Source of the DNA: an uncultured Rhodospirillales bacterium
Lineage (GTDB): Bacteria; Pseudomonadota; Alphaproteobacteria; Acetobacterales; Acetobacteraceae
Assembly: GCA_903928045.1 (NCBI GenBank)
Contig: CAIYPH010000893.1
Span: 1-6,326, forward strand
Length of the DNA stretch: 6,326 bases
Direction: 5' to 3'
Part shown: one piece after another, positions 1-6,326 of the stretch
How positions within the stretch are numbered: the first letter of the stretch is position 1
How the letters are laid out: every line of letters starts with the position of its first letter
Program-made: the position numbers and the translations under genes
Notes under the pieces: model-generated
Told to the model about the DNA's origin: nothing
Database searches by the model: none
Seen by the model: the letters and a program-made list of their open reading frames with translations, nothing else

Positions 1-130
1 AAGCAAGCGCTTCTTTTTTTGAAAAAAAAGAAGCAAAAAAACTTCACTCCTTTGCACCGAGCCCCCGCCGACAAGCAGTGAAGCCAAACGGATAAAAGTT
101 TTTTGGTTCTTTTTTTTAAAAAAGAACCCC
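1..130. repeat. A/T-hairpin intergenic element, copy 1
   Basis: This is an A/T-rich island in otherwise GC-rich DNA. The core, 9-128, is exactly 120 bp. A left palindrome (9-20 pairing with 23-34, stem opening GCTTC) is followed by seven A. A right palindrome (GGTTC and T-run at 105-115 pairing with 118-128) is preceded by AAAAGTTTTTT. The inner flanks also complement each other, A7-CTT against AAG-T6, so the whole element is a nested palindrome. Inside it, CTTCACT (42-48) pairs perfectly with AGTGAAG (77-83). Two AAGC tetranucleotides (1-8) lead in from the window edge. A second 120-bp copy lies at 3139-3258. I recall similar elements between genes of Acetobacteraceae, where they yield spurious FFxKK-type peptides. 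Whether this one is a terminator, a mobile miniature repeat or both cannot be decided here. No gene is encoded in 1-157. Confidence 0.8.
35..83 (-). terminator. Terminator-like hairpin inside copy 1, minus strand
   Basis: Read on the minus strand, CTTCACT and AGTGAAG form a perfect 7-bp stem (83-77 with 48-42) around a 28-nt GC-rich loop. The stem is followed at once by seven T (41-35). That is the shape of an intrinsic terminator. The stem is short and the loop long, and no minus-strand gene is visible here, so the role is uncertain. Confidence 0.3.
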
Positions 131-146
131 TTCCTTCCTTCCCTTC
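127..146 (+). other. Homopyrimidine tract in the leader of the adaptor gene
   Basis: There are twenty consecutive C/T bases made of CCTT-type units, directly after the right hairpin of copy 1 and just before the ribosome binding site. A longer pyrimidine tract sits in the same place after copy 2, so the order hairpin, pyrimidine tract, Shine-Dalgarno, ATG occurs twice in the window. The role is unknown. Confidence 0.6.
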
Positions 147-151
147 GGGAG
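147..151 (+). promoter_or_regulatory. Ribosome binding site of the adaptor gene
   Basis: GGGAG lies 6 nt before the ATG at 158. It supports that start over the upstream TTG at 103, which belongs to a different frame. Confidence 0.6.
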
Positions 152-157
152 CCCCCC

Positions 158-640
158 ATGTCCGGCACCACCACCCACATCTGGCGCCCCAGCAGCGCCC
201 GCAGCGTCGCGATTTCCGGCTTCACCCCCGTGGCCCGCGGCGCCCAGGCCGCGCCCACCACGCTCGCCTGGCCCGCCAAGGACCCGGCCGACGTGCTCGA
301 CTACCAGTTCGACGTCTCCGCCGCCCTCGCCGGCAGCCCCAATGACAGCATCGCCTCCGTCGCCGCCGCCGTCACCCCCGGCGCCGTCGGCGGGCTGACG
401 GTGCTCTCCACGGCGGTGGACGGCAGCAAGGCCATCCTGTGGCTCTCCGGCGGCACCGCCGGCACCGTCTACACCGTGCAGATCCTGGTCATCATGAACT
501 CCGGCCGCACCATCAGCCGCTCCGTGCTGCTGCCGGTGATGGCGCTCAACCCGCTGGTCCAGCCGGTCTCCGCGCTGACCACCGAGCAGGGCACCGTGGT
601 GAGCGACCAGGCCGGCAATCCGATCCTGTTGGGGAGCTAG
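158..640 (+). CDS. Phage fiber-tail adaptor protein (Gp77-like)
   Basis: The protein has 160 residues, with no signal peptide and no membrane segment. Residues 35-128 match the pattern I know for phage fiber-tail adaptor (Gp77-type) proteins. A conserved KDPADVLDY (41-49) leads into a beta-rich region, followed by LWLSGGTAGTVYTV (94-107) and a final strand with SGRTISRSVLLPV (115-127). Together these suggest one small immunoglobulin-like beta sandwich. Such proteins sit between the tail or baseplate and the fibres, and the genes directly downstream encode two fibres, which fits. The last 30 or so residues look like a flexible extension. The start is ATG with GGGAG 6 nt upstream. The stop at 638-640 is 3 nt before the next gene, whose ribosome binding site (GGGGAG, 631-636) lies inside this one, so translation is probably coupled. 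The family call comes from motif memory, not a search. A generic Ig-like virion protein is the main alternative. Confidence 0.72.
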   Translation: MSGTTTHIWRPSSARSVAISGFTPVARGAQAAPTTLAWPAKDPADVLDYQFDVSAALAGSPNDSIASVAAAVTPGAVGGLTVLSTAVDGSKAILWLSGGTAGTVYTVQILVIMNSGRTISRSVLLPVMALNPLVQPVSALTTEQGTVVSDQAGNPILLGS

Positions 641-643
641 CCC

Positions 644-3125
644 ATGACCACCGTAAACGACCTTCCCGCCGCCAGCGCATTGACGGCCAATGACCTCTTC
701 CTCGTCCAGCAAGGCAGCCTGGCCGCCAAGGCGACCCTCGCGCAGGTGACCGCCGGGTTGCAGCCGGAACTCGGCCTCGCCCACGGCACCCTGCTCGGCC
801 GCGCCAGCCCCGGCGCCGGCGCGCCCGAGAGCGTGGCGCTCGGCGCCAACCTGGTGCTGCAATCCGGCGCCCTCTCGGCGATCACCGCGCCGCTCAACCT
901 CGCCACCCTGCCCACCGGCGCGGTGCCCGCGGCGGGGGATCTGGTGCCGATCGGCCAGGGCGGCGTCAACGCGGCCATCACCTACGCCAGCTTCATCGCC
1001 GGCATCGGCAATGCCGGCGCCGCCGACGCCTCGGCCCTCGCGGTGCGCGCCACCGGCGCCAGCACGGCCCGCAGCCTGGCCGACATCGCCGCCGACGCGG
1101 TGCCGGTGGAGGCCTTCGGCGCCCATGGCGATGGGGTGACCGACGACACAGCCGCCTTCGCCGCCGCCATCGCCGCCGGCAAGCCGCTGCGGCTGGGGGC
1201 GAAGACCTATGTGGTGAACGGCCAGTTCACCATCGCCGCATCAGGCGTCACCCTGCTCGGCACGCCCGGCGCCACCACCATCAAGCGCGCCGCCCAGGCC
1301 GGCAACGGCGCCTGGATCGCCATCCAGGGCGACGGGTTCCGCGCCGATGGCATCATCTTCGATGCCAATGGCCCGGCGGTGGCGGTGGAGAGCTGGGGCG
1401 TGCAGGTGGCGGCGAGCTGCCTGCATTCGGATTTCCAGCGCTGCACCTTCAAACGCGCGTATGGCGCCACCCTCGGCTGCGGCCTGGTGTTCCTCTCCTC
1501 CGACCCCTCGCTCAGCGAACACGTCGTGCGCGACTGCACCTTCTGCGCCAACGCCGCCCACGGGCTGTGGGTGGAGGCCTGCGACGGGGTGCTGATCGCC
1601 GATTGCCGCGCGCATGACAACGCCCAGTACGGCATCGTCGCCGACTTCAACGACAGCAGCTTCGCCAGGAAAATCCGCCTCGCGCAGATCGTCGGCAACC
1701 GCCGCCTGGGTCAATCAGCGCGGCATCGCCATCGGCAACTACAACGCCGCCAACACCCAGCCGCCGGTCTGGGGCAACGCCAACCCCGACGCCATCGGCG
1801 TGCTGGTGGCGTCCAACATCTGCCACGACAACGCGATCTACGGCATCGCCATCTCCGGCAGCGCCATCGCCGTGCAGGGCAATCTGCTGACCAACAACGG
1901 CACCGGGGCCACCGGCGGCGCCGGGCTGCTCGCCAACGCCCAGTCCTCGCTGCTCGCCGGCAACACCATCACCGGAAGCGCCACCTACGGCATCGACTGC
2001 GGCGGCTCGCTCAACCTCGACGTGCGGGCCAACACCATCAGCGGCGGGCTCTACGGCATCAACTGCGGCGGCGGCACCGCCATCCGCGTCGAGGCCAACA
2101 CGCTGCAAGGCGCCACGGTGGCCGCCATCTGCGTCGCCAACGTGGAAACCGACGGCACCGGCCGCAATTTCGGCATCGCCTCCAGCCAGACCCAGATCGC
2201 CGGCAACTGGATCGGCATGAACGGCACCGCCGCCGCCGGCATCTGGCTGCGCGACGGGCCGCAGAGCGTGCTGGTGGCGCGCAACCATTTCGTCGGCACC
2301 GGCCAGATCGCCAACTGCCTGTGGGCGGATACCGATGGGGTGTCGGTGGAGGGCAACCGCTGCAACTTCGTCAGCCGCTTCCCCTGCATCTCCACCGGGG
2401 CGAGCGGGGTGCAGCAGATCATCTTCCCCGACATCGCCGACGCCATCAGCATCGGCGCCACCGCCACCCCGGTGCTGTCGATGGTCTCCGCGCGGCAAAG
2501 CGCGATGAGCGGCAAGATCGGCTTCATCCGCATCACCGCCGGCGGCAGCGGCTACACCACCGCGAGCCTGGCCATCGGCGGGCCGGGCAGCGGCGCCGCT
2601 GCCCAGGCCTTCATCAGCAACGGCCAGGTGATCGGCGCCATGGTCACCGCCGCCGGCCTCGGCTTCGGCCTGCCCGGCGCGCAAATCCCGGTCACCATCG
2701 CCGGCGATGGCAGCGGCGCCACGGCGCTCGCCTATGTCGCCGCCCCCTTGCCGGCCGAGCGCCGCCTGTCGATCCGCTGCGATTCGGTGGTCGGCTTCGG
2801 CGTCGTCGGCAGCCTGCCGCCGCAATCGAGCTGGGCCGGCGGCGACGTGATCGTGCCCGGCGGGGCGGAGGTGGTCTGGACCGCCATCGGCGGCGCCTGG
2901 GAGACCGTCGGCGGCCCGGCCGCCAACACGCTCGGCAGCCCCGCCCGCCTGGTCAGCCCCGCCGAACCGCAGGGCTGCACCAGCCAGATCGGCCGCGGCT
3001 CGCCGCAAAACGTGGTCACCGCCAACCCCGGCTCCGACTGGCGCAACCTCGATGGCGGGGTGGGCACCACGCTGTGGGTGAAGCAGAGCGGCATCGGCGC
3101 GAGCGGGTGGGTGGCGGTCGCGTAG
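644..3125 (+). pseudogene. Right-handed beta-helix tail fibre/tailspike, broken by a frameshift
   Basis: Two open stretches together encode one protein. The ATG at 644 is in frame up to about 1699 (residue 352), and the following frame then continues to the TAG at 3123-3125. Dropping one base gives exactly 826 residues. Residues 1-80 are a fibre attachment region, with a DLFLVQQG motif at 17-24 echoed by DLVPIGQGG at 99-107. A Pectate_lyase_3-type domain begins near 150, with GDGVTDDT at 162-169. Stacked beta-helix coils of the GNxIxxxxxYGI type fill about 230-600. The C-terminal part has two GGSGY-like repeats (629-637 and 666-675) and a terminal GVGTTLWVKQSG...GWVAVA module (795-826) of a type common at fibre ends. 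Its likely role is receptor or capsule binding on a host cell. The start has GGGGAG 7 nt upstream. If the frame is truly broken, the first frame stays open to 3319 but yields an Arg/His/Gln-rich nonsense tail. The ATG at 1614 is an unlikely independent start because it lacks a clear ribosome site and falls within the first frame's good region. A base-call error is a live alternative to a pseudogene. Confidence 0.8.
1697..1712 (+). other. Frameshift position in the first beta-helix gene
   Basis: Before this stretch the frame starting at 644 reads sensible protein ending in ...AQIVGN (residues 347-352). After it only the +1 frame does, reading VNQRGIAIGNYN. One surplus base restores the frame. 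Candidates are the second C of AACC (1699-1700), giving GN-AAWVNQRG, or one G of the GGG run at 1708-1710, giving GN-RRLVNQRG. I see no stop codon or slippery heptamer suggesting programmed shifting. Confidence 0.8.
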
Positions 3126-3126
3126 C

Positions 3127-3258
3127 AAGCAAGCAAGCGGTTCTTTTTTTGAAAAAAAAGAACCAAAAAAACTTTTATCCACTTGGGGCGGTGTGCTCCG
3201 AGGCCACTCCGAACCAACGGAATGAAAGTTTTTTGCTTCTTTTTTTCAAAAAAGAAGC
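3127..3258. repeat. A/T-hairpin intergenic element, copy 2
   Basis: Three AAGC tetranucleotides (3127-3138) start directly after the stop codon of the preceding gene. A 120-bp core (3139-3258) of the same design as copy 1 follows. The left palindrome pairs 3139-3150 with 3153-3164 (stem opening GGTTC). The right palindrome pairs 3235-3245 with 3248-3258 (stem opening GCTTC). The left and right stem sequences are swapped relative to copy 1, and both arms of each hairpin remain complementary. The inner ACTTTTATCC (3171-3180) also matches the reverse complement of copy 1 (90-99), so the core of copy 2 fits copy 1 better when inverted, although the AAGC lead-in is direct. The middle of about 40 bp is diverged. 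Confidence 0.82.
3165..3234 (+). terminator. Candidate bidirectional terminator inside copy 2
   Basis: Seven A (3165-3171) precede CTTTTATCC (3172-3180), which pairs with GGAATGAAAG (3219-3228; one G-T wobble, A3221 bulged), followed by six T (3229-3234). The stem can extend inwards through TTGG (3183-3186) with CCAA (3214-3217) and CGG (3189-3191) with CCG (3209-3211). The A-stem-T design could stop transcription from either side. It lies between two large plus-strand genes, so if it works it separates them into two transcripts. Confidence 0.4.
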
Positions 3259-3265
3259 CCTTCCC

Positions 3266-3301
3266 TTCCCCCCTTTCTACTTCCCCCCTTTCTACTTCCC
3301 C
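3266..3301 (+). repeat. 15-bp tandem repeat in a pyrimidine-rich leader
   Basis: Two perfect adjacent copies of TTCCCCCCTTTCTAC (3266-3280 and 3281-3295) are followed by a partial third (3296-3301). The repeat is part of a nearly pure pyrimidine stretch from 3258 to 3301, broken only by the A of each CTAC, just upstream of the ribosome binding site of the next gene. Its copy number could vary by slippage. Confidence 0.85.
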
Positions 3302-3317
3302 GGGCCACGCCGGGGCT

Positions 3318-3323
3318 AAGGAG
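3318..3323 (+). promoter_or_regulatory. Ribosome binding site of the second fibre gene
   Basis: AAGGAG lies 5 nt before the ATG at 3329. It is the strongest Shine-Dalgarno sequence in the window and fixes this start. Confidence 0.75.
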
Positions 3324-3328
3324 CACGC

Positions 3329-6142
3329 ATGCCGACTTTGATGCAATTGCCGCAGGTTCCCACCGTCAGCGACTCCGATCTCGTGCTGATCGAGCAGGGC
3401 GGCACCACGGTGGCCACCACGGCGGGCGTGATGCGCGCCGGGTTGCAGTCGCAGATCACCCTCAGCGGCCTCAACGTGCTCGGCCGCCTCGGCGCCACCT
3501 CCGGCCCGCCCGAGCCGATCGGCATCGGCCCGGGCCTGGTGGTCAACAGCACCGTGCTCGGGGTCGATACCTCCGTCATCGCCCCGCTCGACAGCCCGGC
3601 CTTCACCGGCAGCCCCACCGCGCCGACGCCGACGCTGACCGACAGCTCAAGCGCCATCGCCACCACCGCCTTCGTGCAGGCCCATGCCGGCGGCAGCTAC
3701 GTGCTGCCCGCCGCCGCCCCCGGCGTGCTCGGCGGCGTGAAGCCCGGCAGCGGGCTCACCACCGATGGCGGCGGCCTGCTCTCGCTGGCCCCGGCCCTGC
3801 CGGCGATCGACGCCTCCGCCGCCCGCGTCACCGCCGCGCGCGGCGGCGCGCTCGCCCGCACGCTGGCCGACAGCCAGGGCGACGTGATCCGCGTGGCGGA
3901 CCTGCTGGGCAGCCGGCCGGACGGGCAGGACGCCACCAACGCCATGGTGATCGCCCTCGGCCTCGCCGCCACCCTGCCCGGTTCCACCATCGAGCTGTGC
4001 GCCGGCGACTGGAACTTCGCCTCGCTGGCCGCCAGCCTCCAGGTGCCGTCGCGCACCACCATCAAGGGCGCCGGGCGGCACCAGACGCGCATCACCTGGC
4101 CCGATACCGGCGGCTTCACCCTGTTCGTCTCCGCCTCCGACGGCGTCACCCGCTGCACCGACATCACCTTCGCCGACTTCACCGTCACCGGCAGCTTCGC
4201 CACCAACGGCGTCGGCACCGCCTACCCCTTCATCGTCTCCTTCACCGACGGGCTGCAATGGCGCAACGTCTGCGTCGAATACAGCCGCGTCATGTCCATC
4301 GTCGCGCGCAACTGCACCGATGTGCTCGTGCAGGGCTGCGTGGTGCGCTACTCCGGGCGCGACGGCATCAACCTCGCGCAATGCGCCGCGCTGACCATCG
4401 ATGGCTGCACCGTCGAACACACCGACGATGACGGCATCGCCGTGCATTCCGACATCTACGACCCCTGGGTCGCCCGCAAGAACCTGGTGATCTCCAACAA
4501 CCGGCTGTTCGATTGCCAGGGCATCAAGGTGCTCGCCGCGCGCGGCGCCGCCATCATCGGCAACGTGGTGGATTGCTGCCGCGCCCAGGGCATCACCATC
4601 GCCTGCCAGGCCGCCAACAACCACGAGATCGAGGGCGTCGCCGCGGCGATGACCACGCTGATCGCCGGCAACGTCATCACCAACACCATCAGCCGCGTCC
4701 ATATCGACAACCTCAACCAGGGCGCCCCCGGCATCGCCATCTCCGGCGCCTCCGCCCGCGCCGGCTCGCTGCCCACCATCCCCGGCGAGACCTACGCGCC
4801 CACCTTCAGCGTGGTCGACCCCTACCCCTATTTCGCGCAGAACTCCGCCTCCACCACCGCGCCCACGCCGGGCAGCTTCGGCATCATCGTGGTCGACAAC
4901 TTCATCGGCCGCACCCTGCCCGCCTGCAACGGCACGGTGACCTTCCCGCGCACCTACGCGAAATTCTCCGACTACGGCTTCGGCCCGATCTTCACCCGCA
5001 ACGGCTGGGTGGACCCCTCGCTCGCCGAATCCGACATGCGCGACAATGCCATCGTCATCAACGGCGGCGTGGTGCGCGATGTGCTGATCAGCGGCAACGT
5101 GATCCGCGGCATGTCCGCCGGGCTCTCGCTCGGGCAGGCGGTGCGGCTGGAGAACATCGTTTTCCGCAACAACCAGGTGATCGACGCCGCCAATTACGGC
5201 GTCATCGTCAACACCACCGGCACGCTGCGCGCCTATATCGAGGACAACCTGTTCGACCTCGACCCCTTCATGAAGCACGCCAACCGCGGCGGCGGCGGTA
5301 CCTGGCAGGCGCTCGGCGACCCCACCGGCATCAAGGCCCAGGCCGGCAGCGGCGTGATGGTGCGGCGCAATATCTTCCGCAACCTCTGCCGCGACAGCGA
5401 CCAGGCGAGCGACGGCACCGGCACGGGCTGGCTGTTCGAGGGCAATATCCTGGAGGCCGACCCGGTCACGCTCGGCTTCTCCACCGCCAACAAGGGCGTC
5501 GGCCTGCTGCGCAGCTCGGCCGGCACGCTGCTCGCCCAGGCCGATAGCAGCCCCGGCTCCGCCACCTTCGGCCAGATGCTGAACCTGCCCAGCACCGCCG
5601 CCACCGCCATGCCCGCCGCCGGCAAATGGGCGGCCGGGCATTTCGTGCGCAACACCGCGCCCACGGCCAGCGGCGGGCTGCTGACGCTGGGCTGGACCCG
5701 GCTCACCACCGGCTCCTCCAACGTGCTCGGCACCGACTGGTCGGCCTCCCAGGCGCTCGGCGGCAACGTCTCCGCCCGCCAGGTGCTGGCCGGCCCGGCC
5801 AGCGGCAGCGCCAGCCCGAGCTTCCGCGCGCTGAGCGCCGCCGACGTCTCCGGCGTCGCCCCGCTGCCGTCGATCACCACCAGCTACACCGCCTCCGGCG
5901 CCATCGCCGTCACCGACAACCTCGCCTTGGTGAACGCCGCCTCGGCGGTGTCGATGACGCTCGGCACCGGCGGCAGCGACGGCCACCCCATCGTCATCAA
6001 GCGCTACGGCGCCGGCAGCGTCACCGTGACCGCCAATATCGACGGCGCGGCGGGCAGCCAGGTGAAGATGAACTCCAGCACCACCAAGGAGAGCGTGACG
6101 CTCACCTGGTCCAATTCCCTCGCCACCTGGCTGATGATCTGA
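3329..6142 (+). CDS. Right-handed beta-helix phage tail fibre/tailspike protein
   Basis: This is an intact protein of 937 residues. Residues 1-80 align without gaps to the start of the preceding fibre (L7P8, D17L18, Q23G24, A37-Q40, L51-R53 and P61E62 in the same positions) and probably dock to the tail. Residues 85-121 are a phage tail-fibre repeat (SPAFTGSPTAPT ... IATTAFV), followed by a PGVLGGVKPGSGL linker near 131-143. ARTLAD near 173-178 and a weak RPDGQDATNA (about 196-205) mark entry to the beta helix, about 200-700. Coils carry GRDGI (343-347) and HTDDDGI (364-370), plus cysteines stacked one coil apart (C329/C352, C337/C360). A module with GKWAAGHFVRN...GWTRL (about 765-792), a FRALSAADV linker (832-840) and a terminal beta domain (848-937, with NAASAV and VIKRYGAGSVTV) form the tip. 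It probably binds, and possibly cleaves, a surface glycan. No signal peptide or autoproteolytic chaperone was recognised. It lies 10 nt before the next start. Confidence 0.82.
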   Translation: MPTLMQLPQVPTVSDSDLVLIEQGGTTVATTAGVMRAGLQSQITLSGLNVLGRLGATSGPPEPIGIGPGLVVNSTVLGVDTSVIAPLDSPAFTGSPTAPTPTLTDSSSAIATTAFVQAHAGGSYVLPAAAPGVLGGVKPGSGLTTDGGGLLSLAPALPAIDASAARVTAARGGALARTLADSQGDVIRVADLLGSRPDGQDATNAMVIALGLAATLPGSTIELCAGDWNFASLAASLQVPSRTTIKGAGRHQTRITWPDTGGFTLFVSASDGVTRCTDITFADFTVTGSFATNGVGTAYPFIVSFTDGLQWRNVCVEYSRVMSIVARNCTDVLVQGCVVRYSGRDGINLAQCAALTIDGCTVEHTDDDGIAVHSDIYDPWVARKNLVISNNRLFDCQGIKVLAARGAAIIGNVVDCCRAQGITIACQAANNHEIEGVAAAMTTLIAGNVITNTISRVHIDNLNQGAPGIAISGASARAGSLPTIPGETYAPTFSVVDPYPYFAQNSASTTAPTPGSFGIIVVDNFIGRTLPACNGTVTFPRTYAKFSDYGFGPIFTRNGWVDPSLAESDMRDNAIVINGGVVRDVLISGNVIRGMSAGLSLGQAVRLENIVFRNNQVIDAANYGVIVNTTGTLRAYIEDNLFDLDPFMKHANRGGGGTWQALGDPTGIKAQAGSGVMVRRNIFRNLCRDSDQASDGTGTGWLFEGNILEADPVTLGFSTANKGVGLLRSSAGTLLAQADSSPGSATFGQMLNLPSTAATAMPAAGKWAAGHFVRNTAPTASGGLLTLGWTRLTTGSSNVLGTDWSASQALGGNVSARQVLAGPASGSASPSFRALSAADVSGVAPLPSITTSYTASGAIAVTDNLALVNAASAVSMTLGTGGSDGHPIVIKRYGAGSVTVTANIDGAAGSQVKMNSSTTKESVTLTWSNSLATWLMI

Positions 6143-6152
6143 GGAATTTTCC

Positions 6153-6326
6153 ATGACCATTTTCTCATCGAACCCCTCCACCGGCATCGGCGCCCTCGCC
6201 CCGGTGCCCGCCGCCACCACGCTCGGCACCCCGCTCGGCACCCTGCCGGACGGCGCGGTCGGCGCCCGGCTCTACCTCCCCGCCGGCAGCGCGGTGAGCT
6301 TCACCATCGCCGCCGCCGCGCCCGCC
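6153..6326 (+). CDS. Start of an unrecognised protein, cut by the window edge
   Basis: The first 58 codons are seen, and the stop lies outside the window. The ATG follows the previous stop by 10 nt, with GAGGA (6141-6145) 7 nt upstream overlapping that stop, so translation is likely coupled to the fibre gene. The visible part is rich in Ala, Gly, Thr and Pro, has no charged N-terminus typical of a signal peptide, and includes GTLPDGAVGARLYLPAGSAV (29-48), which looks like beta strands and turns. I do not recognise a family. Position suggests a further small virion or fibre-associated protein, but that is inference only. Confidence 0.65.
   Translation, partial: MTIFSSNPSTGIGALAPVPAATTLGTPLGTLPDGAVGARLYLPAGSAVSFTIAAAAPA

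Noticed and set aside
1..130. CRISPR repeat, tRNA or attachment site in the A/T-rich islands
   Set aside because: There are only two copies 3 kb apart, with diverged centres and no spacers. No tRNA-like fold or direct-repeat core typical of an attachment site is visible.
1697..1712. Programmed ribosomal frameshift
   Set aside because: There is no nearby stop in the zero frame, no slippery motif and no obvious stimulatory structure. A base insertion or base-call error is simpler.
1700..3319. Continuation of the 644 frame to 3319 as a 891-residue protein
   Set aside because: After about residue 352 it becomes Arg/His/Gln-rich nonsense and reads through the hairpin element, while the adjacent frame carries clear beta-helix repeats and a fibre C-terminus.
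5768..6142. Variable region of a diversity-generating retroelement at the fibre tip
   Set aside because: I see no adenine-biased codon cluster, C-type lectin fold, template repeat or reverse transcriptase gene in the window.
6144..6152. Small palindrome-like GGAATTTTCC segment before the last gene as an operator
   Set aside because: Its arms are four bases and overlap the ribosome binding site. This is too short to support a regulatory call.
3647..6241. Minus-strand open frame of 864 codons opposite the second fibre, and similar long antisense frames at 1647-3182 and 116-1126
   Set aside because: They are shadows of GC-rich coding sequence: Gly/Ala/Asp/His-rich low-complexity protein with no domain, crossing intergenic elements and several gene boundaries.

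Overview
The window is about 70% GC and shows the codon pattern of a high-GC alphaproteobacterium. Acetobacteraceae (the Roseomonas/Acidiphilium side) is my best guess. It rests on the GC content and on the A/T-hairpin intergenic elements, whose form I recall from that family, so it is an inference. All supported genes lie on the plus strand and look like the tail-fibre end of a prophage or phage-derived tail cluster. No capsid, sheath, lysis, integrase or attachment-site sequence is in view.

Layout. Positions 1-130 hold an A/T-rich, nested-palindromic element next to a homopyrimidine tract. Positions 158-640 encode a small fibre-tail adaptor protein. Positions 644-3125 hold a large right-handed beta-helix fibre/tailspike gene that is broken by a one-base frameshift near 1697-1712. 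Positions 3127-3258 hold a second copy of the A/T element, again followed by a pyrimidine tract that contains a 15-bp tandem repeat. Positions 3329-6142 encode a second, intact beta-helix fibre of 937 residues. A further gene starts at 6153 and runs off the window.

How the genes fit together. The adaptor would join fibres to the tail. The two large proteins share a gapless N-terminal region of about 80 residues, probably the part that docks to the tail, and then diverge into different beta-helix bodies and C-terminal tips. This looks like two alternative or co-mounted receptor-binding proteins, one of them currently out of frame. Close spacing (3 nt between the first two genes, 10 nt between the last two) suggests coupled translation inside each pair. 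The 203-nt gap carrying the second element divides the cluster into two units.

The most notable points are the two 120-bp hairpin elements with swapped and compensated stem bases, the frameshift, and a pair of aspartate positions in the second fibre spaced like part of a glycoside hydrolase family 28 active site. I see nothing that is convincingly a wholly new system.
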